Assembly (NCBI GenBank): GCA_963989385.1 | Contig: OZ022500.1 | Coordinates: 117,221,842-117,285,841 of the forward strand | DNA length: 64,000 bases | Direction of reading: 5' to 3' | From: Ctena decussata | Lineage: Eukaryota; Mollusca; Bivalvia; Lucinida; Lucinidae | In this document: positions 1 to 9,557 of the stretch, in pieces | Numbering within the stretch: the stretch's first letter is position 1 | Layout: each line of letters starts with the position of its first letter | Notes under the pieces: generated by a model | Databases searched by the model: none | What the model was told of the DNA's origin: nothing | What the model saw: only the letters and a program-made list of their open reading frames with translations | Position numbers and translations under genes: made by a program

Positions 1-153
1 TGGAAATCACATCTTTCAACCCTAACACATGCTTACAATGCTGCTGCTCATGATAGTACAGGGTTTGCGCCATTTTATCTGATGTTCGGGCGACATCCTC
101 GTTTGGCGGTAGATGCCTTCCTAGGAATACACCAGGACAGTGGAAATAGTTAA
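1..153 (+). pseudogene. 3' end of a Ty3/gypsy-like pol (integrase C-terminal region), partial
   Basis: Frame 1 is open from the window edge to a TAA at 151-153, giving 50 residues. They include the segment [20 protein letters not shown] followed by MFGRHPRL, the pattern usually seen at the end of the integrase catalytic core in Ty3/gypsy (Metaviridae) polyproteins (HAYN...TG-APF-LMFGR-PRLP-D). The rest of pol lies outside the window, so integrity cannot be judged. The ORF and LTR structures that follow fit the 3' part of an LTR retrotransposon. The family level is fairly sure; the clade (Mag/Steamer-like or other) is not resolved. Confidence 0.75.
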
Positions 154-295
154 GTGCATACTTTGTGTATGGAATAGTGAAAACGCATACTTTAGTGGTT
201 GCTATAGTGGGAAAGGAAGAATTTTTGTTTTGTGTTAGTGTGGAATTAATTTTCTAATATCTGATCCTAAAGAGTAAGACTGTGCTGTAATTAAA

Positions 296-1285
296 ATGGC
301 TTCCGGTGGCGGTAGGGAGGCACGAGATCTAAGAAGAATGCGAAGAGATATGATTAGAGAAGAAGATGAAATAGCACGAGATAGAGCAGAAGGGCTTAGA
401 AGGATACAGTATCAAAGAGATCAGTTTATACAGGAGCAAAGAAGAAATAGAGAAGCACAGATTCTGCGACAACAGTTGCAGTTGAATAGAATTGGTGAGA
501 ATATTGATGATTCTATAGCTTTGAATCCAAAAGATTCAACTAAGAAAAAGGAGGAAACAGCTTCTATAAGAGAAAAAGATGCAAAAGAAAAGACAGAAGA
601 GTATACTGAAATGCCAAGGGCTCGAGGAGAAGCTTTCAGAACAGAACAATATGTTGCTGACGCGATACAAAGGCCTCCAGATTTTCTCGAGGAGGAATAT
701 CTCAGGGATCAAGAGAGACAAAGGATAGAAAGAATGAGAAGGGAAGTTGAGGCTTACCAAAGAAGAAATGACGAGGAAAGGCTTCGATTACAATACTTAA
801 TGGAAGATAATCGTGGTTATAGGGTTGAACTGCAAAGTACTCAAGAACAGTCAATAGAAATAGAAAATAGGTCGCAGAGACTTTCTGCTGCTGCTGAGAA
901 ACAAGAAGAAGAAGAGTTTGAGACAGTTGATGAATTGGCTGAAAATTCAGCTGAAAGTGAGACAGAACAATGTCCACGCGAAGAAAGCATACAAAGTAGC
1001 TTAACTAAAAGAAAACAAGAGCAGTACATAGACACTAATTCAAAATTTACCCAAGATGCAACACATGGAGGCGTTTCTACCTTAGGAAAAGACCAAAAGA
1101 CTGACAAACAAAGAGGAGAACAGTTTTTTGATATAGAAAAGGAGATCGATGCTCTGGATAAACGTCTTACGATACTTTGTAATGAAGGATATCTGTATGC
1201 TGATGATGCTAGACCTAGCATGCCTCTTGCAGGTTCTAGTAAATACGCTTCGATGAGAAAGGGAGACAAAAGCCGGCTTTTATAG
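296..1285 (+). CDS. 329-aa charged coiled-coil protein of unknown function, probably retroelement-associated
   Basis: This is the longest ORF in the window. It starts at an ATG in good context (ttaaaATGG) 142 bp after the integrase stop. The product is dominated by Arg, Glu, Gln and Lys in heptad-like runs (for example residues 10-70 and 130-215), so a long coiled coil is likely. I see no signal peptide, transmembrane segment, zinc knuckle or protease motif. The C-terminal quarter is less charged. The last five codons (KSRLL and stop) lie at or inside an LTR fragment, so the natural C-terminus may have been replaced. Position after pol suggests an accessory or third ORF of the retroelement; a captured host exon or a displaced gag is also possible. 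No homolog recognised. Confidence 0.5.
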   Translation: MASGGGREARDLRRMRRDMIREEDEIARDRAEGLRRIQYQRDQFIQEQRRNREAQILRQQLQLNRIGENIDDSIALNPKDSTKKKEETASIREKDAKEKTEEYTEMPRARGEAFRTEQYVADAIQRPPDFLEEEYLRDQERQRIERMRREVEAYQRRNDEERLRLQYLMEDNRGYRVELQSTQEQSIEIENRSQRLSAAAEKQEEEEFETVDELAENSAESETEQCPREESIQSSLTKRKQEQYIDTNSKFTQDATHGGVSTLGKDQKTDKQRGEQFFDIEKEIDALDKRLTILCNEGYLYADDARPSMPLAGSSKYASMRKGDKSRLL

Positions 1286-1372
1286 CGACGTGGTAGAGTG
1301 CGAGACTTTAGATCGAAAGGTCCCGGGTTCGATCCTCGGCCCGGGCGTGAGATTTTTTAAGAGTCCGTGACA
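1271..1372 (+). mobile_element. 5'-truncated LTR copy
   Basis: These 102 bases appear identical to the last 102 bases of the LTR at 1490-1645, ending in the same GTGACA. The first ~54 bp of the LTR are missing and replaced by the end of the coiled-coil ORF. A primer-binding site follows two bases downstream, which marks this as the LTR on the 5' side of the short element. Identity to the second LTR implies a recent origin or gene conversion. Confidence 0.7.
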
Positions 1373-1374
1373 AA

Positions 1375-1387
1375 TGGCGCCCAACGT
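1375..1387 (+). other. Primer-binding site of LTR retroelement
   Basis: TGGCGCCCAACGT begins two bases after the LTR end CA. It starts with TGG, complementary to the CCA end of a tRNA, and resembles the lysine-type primer sites of many retroelements. The exact tRNA was not determined. Confidence 0.65.
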
Positions 1388-1477
1388 AAATCCAGCCTGA
1401 CCCCTGTGCAGTAATTCCTCGAGCCTATTTCTATATGCAGCTCTTTAGCCTGGAACTTCGGGGACGAAGTCCAATTT

Positions 1478-1489
1478 GGTGGGGGAGAA
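1478..1489 (+). other. Polypurine tract
   Basis: GGTGGGGGAGAA directly precedes the LTR start TGTCAC, the expected position of the plus-strand primer. Only about 90 bp separate it from the primer-binding site, so the internal domain is non-coding. Confidence 0.65.
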
Positions 1490-1645
1490 TGTCACAGGGT
1501 GTAGGTAATAGGTATATAAACACTTGTACTGCCTTGCGGTACAAGCCGGCTTTTATAGCGACGTGGTAGAGTGCGAGACTTTAGATCGAAAGGTCCCGGG
1601 TTCGATCCTCGGCCCGGGCGTGAGATTTTTTAAGAGTCCGTGACA
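1490..1645 (+). mobile_element. 156-bp LTR containing a tRNA-like Pol III promoter module
   Basis: The LTR starts TGTCAC and ends GTGACA, an inverted 6-bp terminus with canonical TG...CA. A TATA-like TATATAAA lies at 1513-1520. The right half carries an A-box-like segment (TAGCGACGTGGTAGAG, 1556-1571) and a perfect B box (GGTTCGATCC, 1599-1608) inside a plausible T-arm, 43 bp apart. With the truncated copy, primer site and polypurine tract it makes a TRIM-like mini-element of about 375 bp. A diverged relative lies at about 53370-53612. Confidence 0.75.
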
Positions 1646-1649
1646 TAGA

Positions 1650-2600
1650 TGTCAGATCTTGTCCCAGCAATAACTTTTAAACTACTTAAAGAATTTCATC
1701 AAACTTCACAGAAAAGTAAAGCACAATAAGGAGGTGTGTCATGTATACTATTTATGTTCCGAAAGGCAAGGTAAAGGTCACAGTTTGGGATCAAATGCCA
1801 AATATTGTGCCTGCTTTTGCTCAGAAAAATATCAAAGCAAATTTGATTAAACTTAACAGAGAGATGAAGCTTGATAAGAAAGTATACCATGCACAAGGCC
1901 ACAGTGAGAGGTCGAAGGTCAAGTTGTTACTCCCCAGTTACTAACAGACTACTTTAGCAAATTTGATTAAACTTCTTGAAAAGGTGAAACATAATGAGAC
2001 GGTATGTCACAAACAAAAAAAATGGATCTCATACCCAAGGTCAGGATCGCAATCAAGAACCAGAGGTCAGATCATGTTTCTAAACTGACTCCAAACTGCT
2101 GTACTGAATTTCATCAGATTTCAGAGAAATGTAAAGCATGATAAAAAGGTGTCTCACTTGTAAGATTTAGGATCTCTCATGCCAATGTCAAGGTCACAAT
2201 CAGGGATCAAACGTCAATTTTTCATGTGAAAACAACTGAAGCAAATTTGATTTAACTTCACAGAAACATAAAACATAATTGGAAGCATGTTGTGCACAAG
2301 ATAACAGTCCAAAACCCAAGATCAGTGTGACAGTAAGGGGTCATAGTTCAAATCCCATTTCCATGAATATGCTGAACACTGATCAAAGCTAATATGATCA
2401 AACTCCACATATAATGAGATATGTCAGGTGAAACGTTAAATTTCTCACACCCAATGTCGATTACACAACACAGTTAGGTCTGGGGTCAAGTTATATCCCA
2501 TGAATACTCCCAAACTTCCAAAGGACAGGTTCCATGCCCATAGTCAATGTCACAATCACTGCTGATCAAAGGTTAGTTTATGTGGCCCTCAGGGGCATTT
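1650..2600 (+). repeat. Degenerate tandem ~150-170-bp repeats
   Basis: Five or six degenerate units share words such as caaatttgat(t)aaactt, cagaaa(a)gtaaag, aaggtcacag and gggatcaaa. The style is that of the minisatellite cores of bivalve interspersed elements. Short ORFs here are on both strands and not coding-like. Confidence 0.6.
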
Positions 2601-2666
2601 GCTACATACTGTAACAGTTCTTGTGTGTTATGTGGCCATCTTTTAAGAATTAAAATTTGACTTTTT

Positions 2667-2769
2667 AGCGTTCATCGTGTGATGAAGCCAGTGGGCGGAG
2701 CTAATACCGGTATTCCATGACGCGCTTGTTTTAGAATTTTAGCACTGGCTTCATCACACGATGAACGCT
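2667..2769. mobile_element. Short foldback element with perfect 27-bp arms
   Basis: Bases 2667-2693 and 2743-2769 are perfect inverted copies (agcgttcatcgtgtgatgaa... against its reverse complement) around a 49-bp loop. No target duplication was identified. Bases 2770-3123 hold nothing recognisable. Confidence 0.65.
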
Positions 2770-3123
2770 GAAAACCCAATTTTTTATTCTTATATTTACA
2801 CTTTATTTTAGACCCTTTCTGTGCCGTTTTCCAGTAATTTAGTAAAGAATATGCAGAATATCGGTCGAAGAAAAGTTAGTTACGACGTGTTCGGCCATTA
2901 CGTTAAAACCCGTCGCCAGGACGTTGCGTCAAGCGAACGTCACATGGACCAATCAAAACGTTTGTTGACCTTAGACGTCGCTTGACGAAAACGTTACATG
3001 ATAAAAAGTTGTTCATCGGTGTATGGAGCTAGTTGCTCTAAATTGTTTATCTATGGGGAGTCAGTGGCAAGTGTAAATATTGTCAAGTGAATTACAGGCT
3101 GTTCGAGTATTTGAATTGTATTT

Positions 3124-3332
3124 GAGCCGCAACACGATAAAACCAACAAAGCGGCATGTGCGCCCAGTAAAGACTCAGATTAACGTGGACAGCCGCCCAG
3201 TCTGATCAGAGTTTTCGCTGCTCGCATAGAAGTAGCTTAGACCATTAGAGACCCTATAATCGGATGCCCAGGCTGATCTGACTGCTCGCTGGGCGCACAT
3301 GCCACTCTGTTGGTTTTCTCGTGTCGTGGCTC
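3124..3332. mobile_element. MITE copy 1, family 'gagccgcgacacga'
   Basis: The termini are gagccgcaacacga and its inverse. Inner arms (aaaccaacaaagcggcatg, gcgcccag, ggcatcc-type words) fold onto each other to form a ~200-bp hairpin. Further copies lie at 13551-13786, 20681-20805 (half) and 39181-39407. Confidence 0.8.
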
Positions 3333-3639
3333 AATACATCAAATTATGATGTTATAAGGTAGCTGTTGCTAAAAATCGAACTCATAGGTAGTGCCGAGTA
3401 AGATGTCCCTATGCACAAAATACTGATTATTTTAAGTTTCATCAGATACTCCATATAGTAATGAAACAGCAGGCCAAAAACCAAGGTTTTGGACACGAGG
3501 TCACGATTTCTACTAATTTCGAGGGCCCGTAACTCTGCAACCATAATAATAATCAATTTGTGCTCAAATTCGAAAATGCCGTCTCATTACAGTTCAGCTC
3601 GTCAAAAATACGAACCGAACTACCAACTAATTGTGTGCA

Positions 3640-4080
3640 CCGCAGCGGAGGGTGAGGGTGAAGGTTTGGGCCCAGTAAAACCGGTTTAAACCCCCCAGTA
3701 GTTATTACTGACCGTCCCAAGGCGGTACTTTTGTTGCGGTTGCATTTGTTTTATGTTCGGTGCTGTTTAATTTATTGTGTTCTCAGTTTAATCCTTCTAT
3801 CATAAAAATAGAAAATAGGTAAAAATAATTGTTAAATGTTTTTCATATTATTTGCTTAGTCCGTTGTAACCCGTCTGTTGGTCTAAATTATTTAGTTCAA
3901 TCAAGATAGCTGAGTTGCCATCTATTTGGGAAAGAGCTGCTGACTCGGCTTATCACTTGTAATTTATTGTTTGTTGGGATGTCTTTGTCAATCTTTCCCT
4001 TTGATGTTGGGGATAGGGTTTGGGATCTGATTCAGTCAGTTCCTGAAGTGTAGTTACTCTTTAAATTTACTAAGAAGACG
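3640..4080 (+). repeat. Dispersed repeat, copy 1
   Basis: It shares aaggtttgg-cccagtaaaac, gaccgt(c/t)ccaaggcggtac and a downstream segment (tagctga...ccatct...gggaaagagct) with 41360-41780 in the same orientation. No ends or coding capacity were recognised. Bases 3333-3640 and 4081-4350 show nothing further. Confidence 0.55.
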
Positions 4081-4353
4081 TTATTTTTTGCAAGCCCAAC
4101 ATGCTATATTGTGACATTACAAAGTTCCAACAAACTACCTTGACTAACAAACTTTTTCCAATTGTAAGCAATAGAGATTTTAAGAGGCCACAACTCAGTA
4201 ATGCATTGTCCGATCTCACCCATTTTGAAGCTTGTATTAGGTCTAACTGAACTGAACAGAACGTAATTTTTTTCCACTTATGGTTAATAACAATGAAGTA
4301 ATGACAATGATATAGTGGGTAGTTACCTGCAGCTCCAGTATCATTTTCTAAAT

Positions 4354-4374
4354 AAGAGAGAGAGACAGACAGAC

Positions 4375-4405
<31 letters not shown>

Positions 4406-4426
4406 ATAAGAGAGAGAGAGAGAGAC

Positions 4427-4483
<57 letters not shown>

Positions 4484-4494
4484 GAGAGAGAGAG
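4354..4494. repeat. Microsatellite (GACA)n/(GA)n
   Basis: Runs of gaca and ga alternate over ~140 bp. The open frame across it is only repeat translation. Bases 4495-4880 hold no recognised feature. Confidence 0.95.
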
Positions 4495-4883
4495 TATGGG
4501 GCGTAGATCAATACTTTACGTAAATATCAAGAAAAACTGAACCATTGGAAAAGTATGCTAATGTGCCACCGAGCTTTTCGCAAAGGAAACAACAGGACAT
4601 AACCATGATAACACTTGGGGTAAACTGTCCGATAGTGCTAATATTATACTTGTTCAATGCCTCATCACGCAGCACATTTGAAAATTCATCGTGCACCAAA
4701 TGACTACCACGCACCCCTCCCTGTTCATGAACGCTTCACAACGTAGCGCTGAAATATTCAGGGGAGAATTTGTTCCATGTATTATATATCAGTAACACTA
4801 GTGTGTTCCGGCACAGGCAGCTGGCCACGATTCCCATTTGTCAAAAATAAGGGTATACATAACGAGCCGCACAATCTACCTGG

Positions 4884-4951
4884 CAGGCACATCACGTCAA
4901 ATGACGTCGTATTGACAAGTCAATACGACGTCATTTCGACGTTGTGTGCCC
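4884..4951. mobile_element. Palindromic 'CAACGTTGA-type' mini-MITE, copy 1
   Basis: Outer ends gcaca...gttgtgtgc and inner gacgtcgtattgac/gtcaatacgacgtc form a near-complete palindrome. It is one of nine related elements in the window (7632, 14988, 16885, 17226, 20004, 52791, 53181, 59549). Confidence 0.6.
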
Positions 4952-4961
4952 GCTTGTTATT

Positions 4962-7530
4962 CCCCGCCGAAGGCGGAGGGATATAGTTTTCTCCATGTCC
5001 GTCCATCCGCCTGTCTTTCCGTCAGTCCTTCCTTCCTTCCGTCCGTCCGTCTTTCTGTCCGGAGCCATTACTAAGTAACCACTGAACGGAATTTCATGAA
5101 ACTTGAAATAAATATATATTACTATAGCCCGCTGATGCACGTCAAGTTTCATCAGACTGGCGTCAGTAGTGCATGAGTTATTGCCCTTGACTTGTTTTAA
5201 AATCTGTACAATGAGTCATAACTAAGTAACCACTGGACAGAATTTCATGAAATTCAAAATAAATATATATTACTATAACACGCTGATGCACGTCAAGTTT
5301 CATTAGACTGGCTTCAGTAATGCATGAGTTATTGCCCTTGAATTGTCATAAAATCAAAAAAATGAGTCATAACTAAGTAACCACTGGACGGAATTTCATG
5401 AAACTTGAATTAAATATATATCATTATAACTCGCTGATGCATGTCACGTTTCACCTGACTAGCTTCAGGAGTACATGAGTTATTGCCCTTGAATTGACAA
5501 TGAGCCATAACTAAGTGACCACTTACCGAAATTTCATGAAACTTAAACTTGATATGTATCACCATAAGGCGGTTATGCACATGAAGTTTCATCGGAATGG
5601 CATCAGAAATGCATGAGTTATTGCCCTTGAATCAATTTAAAATTGACAAAATTAGCCATAACTAAGTAATCAATGAATATAATTCTATGAAACTTTTACT
5701 AAATATGCATCACCATAACACGTTGGTGAATCTTACGTTTTGTCGAAATTGATTCAGTTATCAATGAGTAATTGCCCTTGACTTGGTTTGAAATCAACAT
5801 ATTGAGTCATAACTAAGTAACCAATGACTGGAATTTCATGAAACTTAAAACATTTATGTACTGTCTTGACATAGCAGTGCACATTAAGTTCGATCATAAT
5901 CGCATCAGTAGTGCATGATTTAATGACCTTGAATTGACAGAAAATCCACAAATTAGTCATATCTTAGACACGGGTGGTAAAGTTTCAAATTGAAATTGAC
6001 CTCCGCGGAGGTCTGTTGAAAAACAATTTGACTATTTTCCGGTAGGCAATTTGAATATATCCTGTCATGAATTTTCGCGGTTCACTGACAGGGTTCAGAC
6101 AAGATTTTTCTCGCTAGAAAAGGTATTCCAAAAATCGGAGAATGCCATGCTATATATATTTTACAGTTGTATATTGAGACCAAATGGCATGGAGCAGTTT
6201 GAAGCGGTGTTATTTAAATCACTTTTGTCCTTCAGGTTCAGTACCGAAAACGAAACTAGGAAGGAGTCCTGCACAGTTAAATCGGCTTTTTGAATGCATT
6301 TGCAGGCTTTCTGTGAACTCTTACCGATGCACGTAGCTTGTATAGCTTCGTTCTAAACATACTTTCAAGAATATGCATGCTTTTGTTACTACATGCTTAC
6401 CTAATTTTTCTCGGCGGTCAATTTGAACACCATGAGAACAATTTGACTAATGTAGATTAACATGGAAAAATTTAATCAGCTAAAAAGAAGAAAATGAGTG
6501 CTGAATTTTCAGGAGCCAGATATCATATGATTTGAATGCATGGTTTTATACGTCTTAAGTACACCAGATAATATTGCTCACGCAACATTCTCTGTTTGTA
6601 TCGTGCAATGGTAGTACAATAGTGTTTTATCATTTCTTTGTTGTAAAAGCAGACCTGTGGCTCTCACTTGTTTGTAACATAAAACGAACCCATCCTGACT
6701 AATATTTGCAGAGAAGAGAACCGATATTCAAACAATTTAGAGTGAACCCATAAGAAGATATCAAGCAAACATACCCGCATGCTCCCCCCGCTGCGAGGTG
6801 ATTACACTCCTGAAGTGGCCGTTACATAGAAACACGGGTAATCAACATGAAACAATAACAACATCACTACGGCCGCTTTAGAATGACCTGTGAAGGATGT
6901 GATGAAAACAAATCGGTTTGTGCTATGTTTACAAACAAATCAGTGTCACAGGTCTGGTTTTACAACAAAAGAAAAAATATAAAGCACTATTGTGCTACTA
7001 TTTCACGATAAAAAAAGACAATGTTACATGAGAAATATTATCTGATATTCTTTAGAAGTACGCAAACATGCATTCAATCCGTTGCTACCAAGCTTCTGAA
7101 AAGAAAATTAAGCATTTTCTTCTTTTAGCTGATTAAATTTTTCCATGTTAACCTCTATTAGTCAAATTGTTCTCATCGTGTTCAAATTTACCCTGTCAGT
7201 AAACCGCGAAAATTCATGACAGGATATATTCAAATTGCCTACCGGAAAATAGTCAAATTGTTTTACAACAGACCTCCGCGGAGGTCAATTTGAAACTTTA
7301 CCACCCGTGTTAGATACTGGACTGAACAAAATTTCTTGAAACTGAATCAAAAAATGATCATCATAGTGCAGTGAGGCTTAGACAAGTGTTTAAGAACAGC
7401 TTCAGCTTATGCCTCACTTATGCCAGAGTAATAGTCCACTCAGCCCAGTGAACGAAATTATATAGAACTTTAAATAAACCATAATAATAAACAAATCAGG
7501 GCCACTTCGGCGGGGGATATAAATTCACCG
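4962..7530 (-). mobile_element. Minisatellite-core interspersed element, interrupted by a foldback transposon
   Basis: The left end is a small hairpin (ccccgccgaaggcgg, then ggatatag) followed by a (gtcc)n-like tract. About six ~146-bp tandem units then share tcataactaagtaaccact, gaatttcatgaaact and tgcatgagttattgccc. The right end near 7510-7525 repeats the terminal motif (cttcggcggggga). A terminal hairpin, a microsatellite and a tandem core are typical of pearl/CvE/Helitron-like non-autonomous elements of bivalves. A separate transposon (5969-7309) sits inside. Confidence 0.65.
5969..7309. mobile_element. 1.34-kb foldback DNA transposon with TTAGA target duplication
   Basis: The termini CACGGGTGGTAAAGTTTCAA and their inverse are flanked on both sides by TTAGA (5964-5968 and 7310-7314). 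Inverted homology runs several hundred bp inward (left arm interrupted around 6110-6380; right arm about 6880-7309), including gacctccgcggaggtc near each end. Removing the element and one TTAGA restores the host minisatellite unit (agtcata-ctta...actg-actga). No transposase ORF is visible, so it is non-autonomous. Confidence 0.8.
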
Positions 7531-7631
7531 AATTTGCTTGTTCATTTTTGCGAGCAGCCTGTTGCCGTTGATCATTACCTTCTTATTCTCTTTGCTCTCC
7601 GGTTCATAACTTGAAATGCACCCAGTTCATC

Positions 7632-7727
7632 GGGCGCACAGCGTTGAATCAACACTAAATCAATCTTGATTCAACGACATGACGTTGAATCAATTTTGAT
7701 TCAATATCGATTCAACGTTGTGTGCCT
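7632..7727. mobile_element. Palindromic 'CAACGTTGA-type' mini-MITE, copy 2
   Basis: gggcgcacagcgttgaatca and gattcaacgttgtgtgcc form the ends; the centre is caacgacatgacgttg. Confidence 0.7.
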
Positions 7728-7867
7728 GCAAGAACGTTTTTTCACCTTTAAGAACTTCTCTGAAACATTTGGGTCCTTGCCCTTGAAAATGGTTAGAAAT
7801 TACGGAGCTGTTTAAACAAACTCCTGCTTTTGCTCTGCGGTTAACCTGATAGGGTTTCCAATGCACG

Positions 7868-8194
7868 AGTACACTGTAAAAAATCCGTATATTTTACGGT
7901 AAAATAACTGGCAAGCAACTGCCAGTCCATTTCCCATTATTTTAAGGGGCGTTTGCCTGTAAGACATTTTCGGAATTCACGATATGGTAGTGTTGTGTGT
8001 AAGTGGCCGCACTCGAAAATAACTTTATAGATTAGATTTATAGTGTTGAAGGGCTACACCTGCTCGAATCTATCCTACTGTGCGCGATGGTTCCTGCGAT
8101 TTTACGGGCGCCCGTAAAAATAACGGGAAATGGACTGGCAGCTGGTTTCCAGTTATTCTACCGTAAAACCTACGGATTTTGTTTACAGTGTACC
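7868..8194. mobile_element. MITE with TA target duplication and ~70-bp inverted ends
   Basis: The left end (TACACTGTAAA..ATCCGTA..TTTTACGGTA, then CTGCCAGTCCATTTCCC) is mirrored at 8120-8194, ending TTTACAGTGTA. Termini are flanked by TA. A related fragment lies at 16113-16200. Confidence 0.7.
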
Positions 8195-8396
8195 GTCCTG
8201 AGGTTAAGGTTTTAATTAAGACAGCCAACAATATCAAGGCCGACACATTAGCTAACTCTTTTACTGTTCTCAACAGGAGTCTTTAAAATAGCATCAGCTT
8301 TCCTGGTGAAGTTGCAGCTGGTCTGTCATGAATGCTATCACTGCCACCAGCTCGCCTAGCGACTGTACTACAGTCCCAAAATCACCCCTGTTTAAC

Positions 8397-8497
8397 TATG
8401 TATATACAAGGGCTGTTACGAAACGAAAAAGAGCTGACGACAGGTCGTTGCGTAACTGTGACTTTTTTTTCGTTTCGTAACCTCCCTTGTATTTATA
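8397..8497. mobile_element. Hairpin element
   Basis: tatacaaggg..gttacgaaacga and tcgtttcgtaac..cccttgtat are inverted over about 28 bp each. Bases 8500-9138 show nothing recognisable. Confidence 0.55.
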
Positions 8498-9138
8498 CTC
8501 AGAGGCAAAAGAGAGTATACAGATAACGCAGTCTCATTTTTTCTATAGATTTCAACATATCTGCATCATACCTTGGCACTGTTGATAGATACAATTATTT
8601 CCGCATAATTTGCGACAATTTTCAGTACAATTGGTCAAGGGATAAGGAAATGACATGGTTTTAAACCAACCAGGGGTCTGAGTCAACATTGTCGCTGGTG
8701 TATCTCCCCTTTAAACATAGACTTTGGACAATAGAGATTGATTTTGATGCATTTTTAAGCACTGTATTAAAAAGGGGGTGAAAGGTTTGTAAGGATATGT
8801 CGCACTCTCAGATTAAAAACGGGGTAAAGTATCAAATGTTCGTACCAAGAAATAATGTTTTTGGCGTCTTCTGGTAACATGCATTGAAAAGAGCATTGAG
8901 TTCTATACAGATAAACTGTCAATGTAAGTCAAGAAGACATAACTCTGTAGCGAATAGTCGGATATTGCTTAATAAATCTAATACATATCAATATTGTATA
9001 CAAGCTGAAAGGAGATTCGTTGAAAAAAAATAACCCTAGTATTTCCATTACGGAAGTTTACTCCAGGCATGTAGTATGTTAATCCCAAATTCAACCACTT
9101 CTACCTTCCGGCTATATTTACTTCTAGTCGCTCCTCAG

Positions 9139-9155
9139 AAAAACTTGTCTTGGTG

Positions 9156-9190
<35 letters not shown>

Positions 9191-9200
9191 TGTCTTGGTG
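9139..9200 (+). mobile_element. Poly(A)-only insertion flanked by 17-bp direct repeats
   Basis: AAAAACTTGTCTTGGTG occurs at 9139-9155 and again at 9184-9200, separated only by A residues. This is what a retroposition event truncated down to its poly(A) tail would leave. Confidence 0.65.
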
Positions 9201-9402
9201 CATAAGTATACGGGTGTGCATGATCTGCCCACGCCTACAAGTAATAGTCTGTATGTTTCATCTACAAGTGCTTCGGTAGGGTGTGCTCAGTTCGCTTTAT
9301 CAGATTCGTACTTAATATCAAATTCGTAATGTGCAAATTCGGACCAATTTGACGGGCCAGGACGCAGGTAAAATATGTTAAAGTAAAATAGGAAATCCTT
9401 TT

Positions 9403-9434
9403 GTAATGCTTCGCTGAACAAATTCTCTGAAATT
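9403..9434 (+). promoter_or_regulatory. 5' flank conserved between the two paralogs
   Basis: gtaatgcttcgctgaaca and the following ~14 bases resemble 24333-24364 upstream of gene B (gtaaatgcatcgctgaacac), at a similar distance from the ATG (about 70-110 bp). It may be shared 5' UTR or promoter retained since duplication. No TATA box is asserted. Confidence 0.4.
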
Positions 9435-9511
9435 TCACAATCATATGTAAACAAACGCAAAGTTGTTGACAATGTCACGTCATGTCACATAATTAAAAGA
9501 CTGCTGACAAA

Positions 9512-9557
9512 ATGAAGACTGTTTTTATTTTTACGTGGATATGTGTGCTTTTTCAAT
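9512..9557 (+). CDS. Gene A exon 1 (signal peptide)
   Basis: The ATG at 9512 opens 15 hydrophobic codons and one extra base before the donor GTAAGT at 9558. This start was chosen because it yields a signal peptide and the splice phase fits exon 2. Confidence 0.8.

Noticed and set aside
4315..4506. RERERQTDR-type frame
   Set aside because: Pure translation of the (GACA)n/(GA)n microsatellite.
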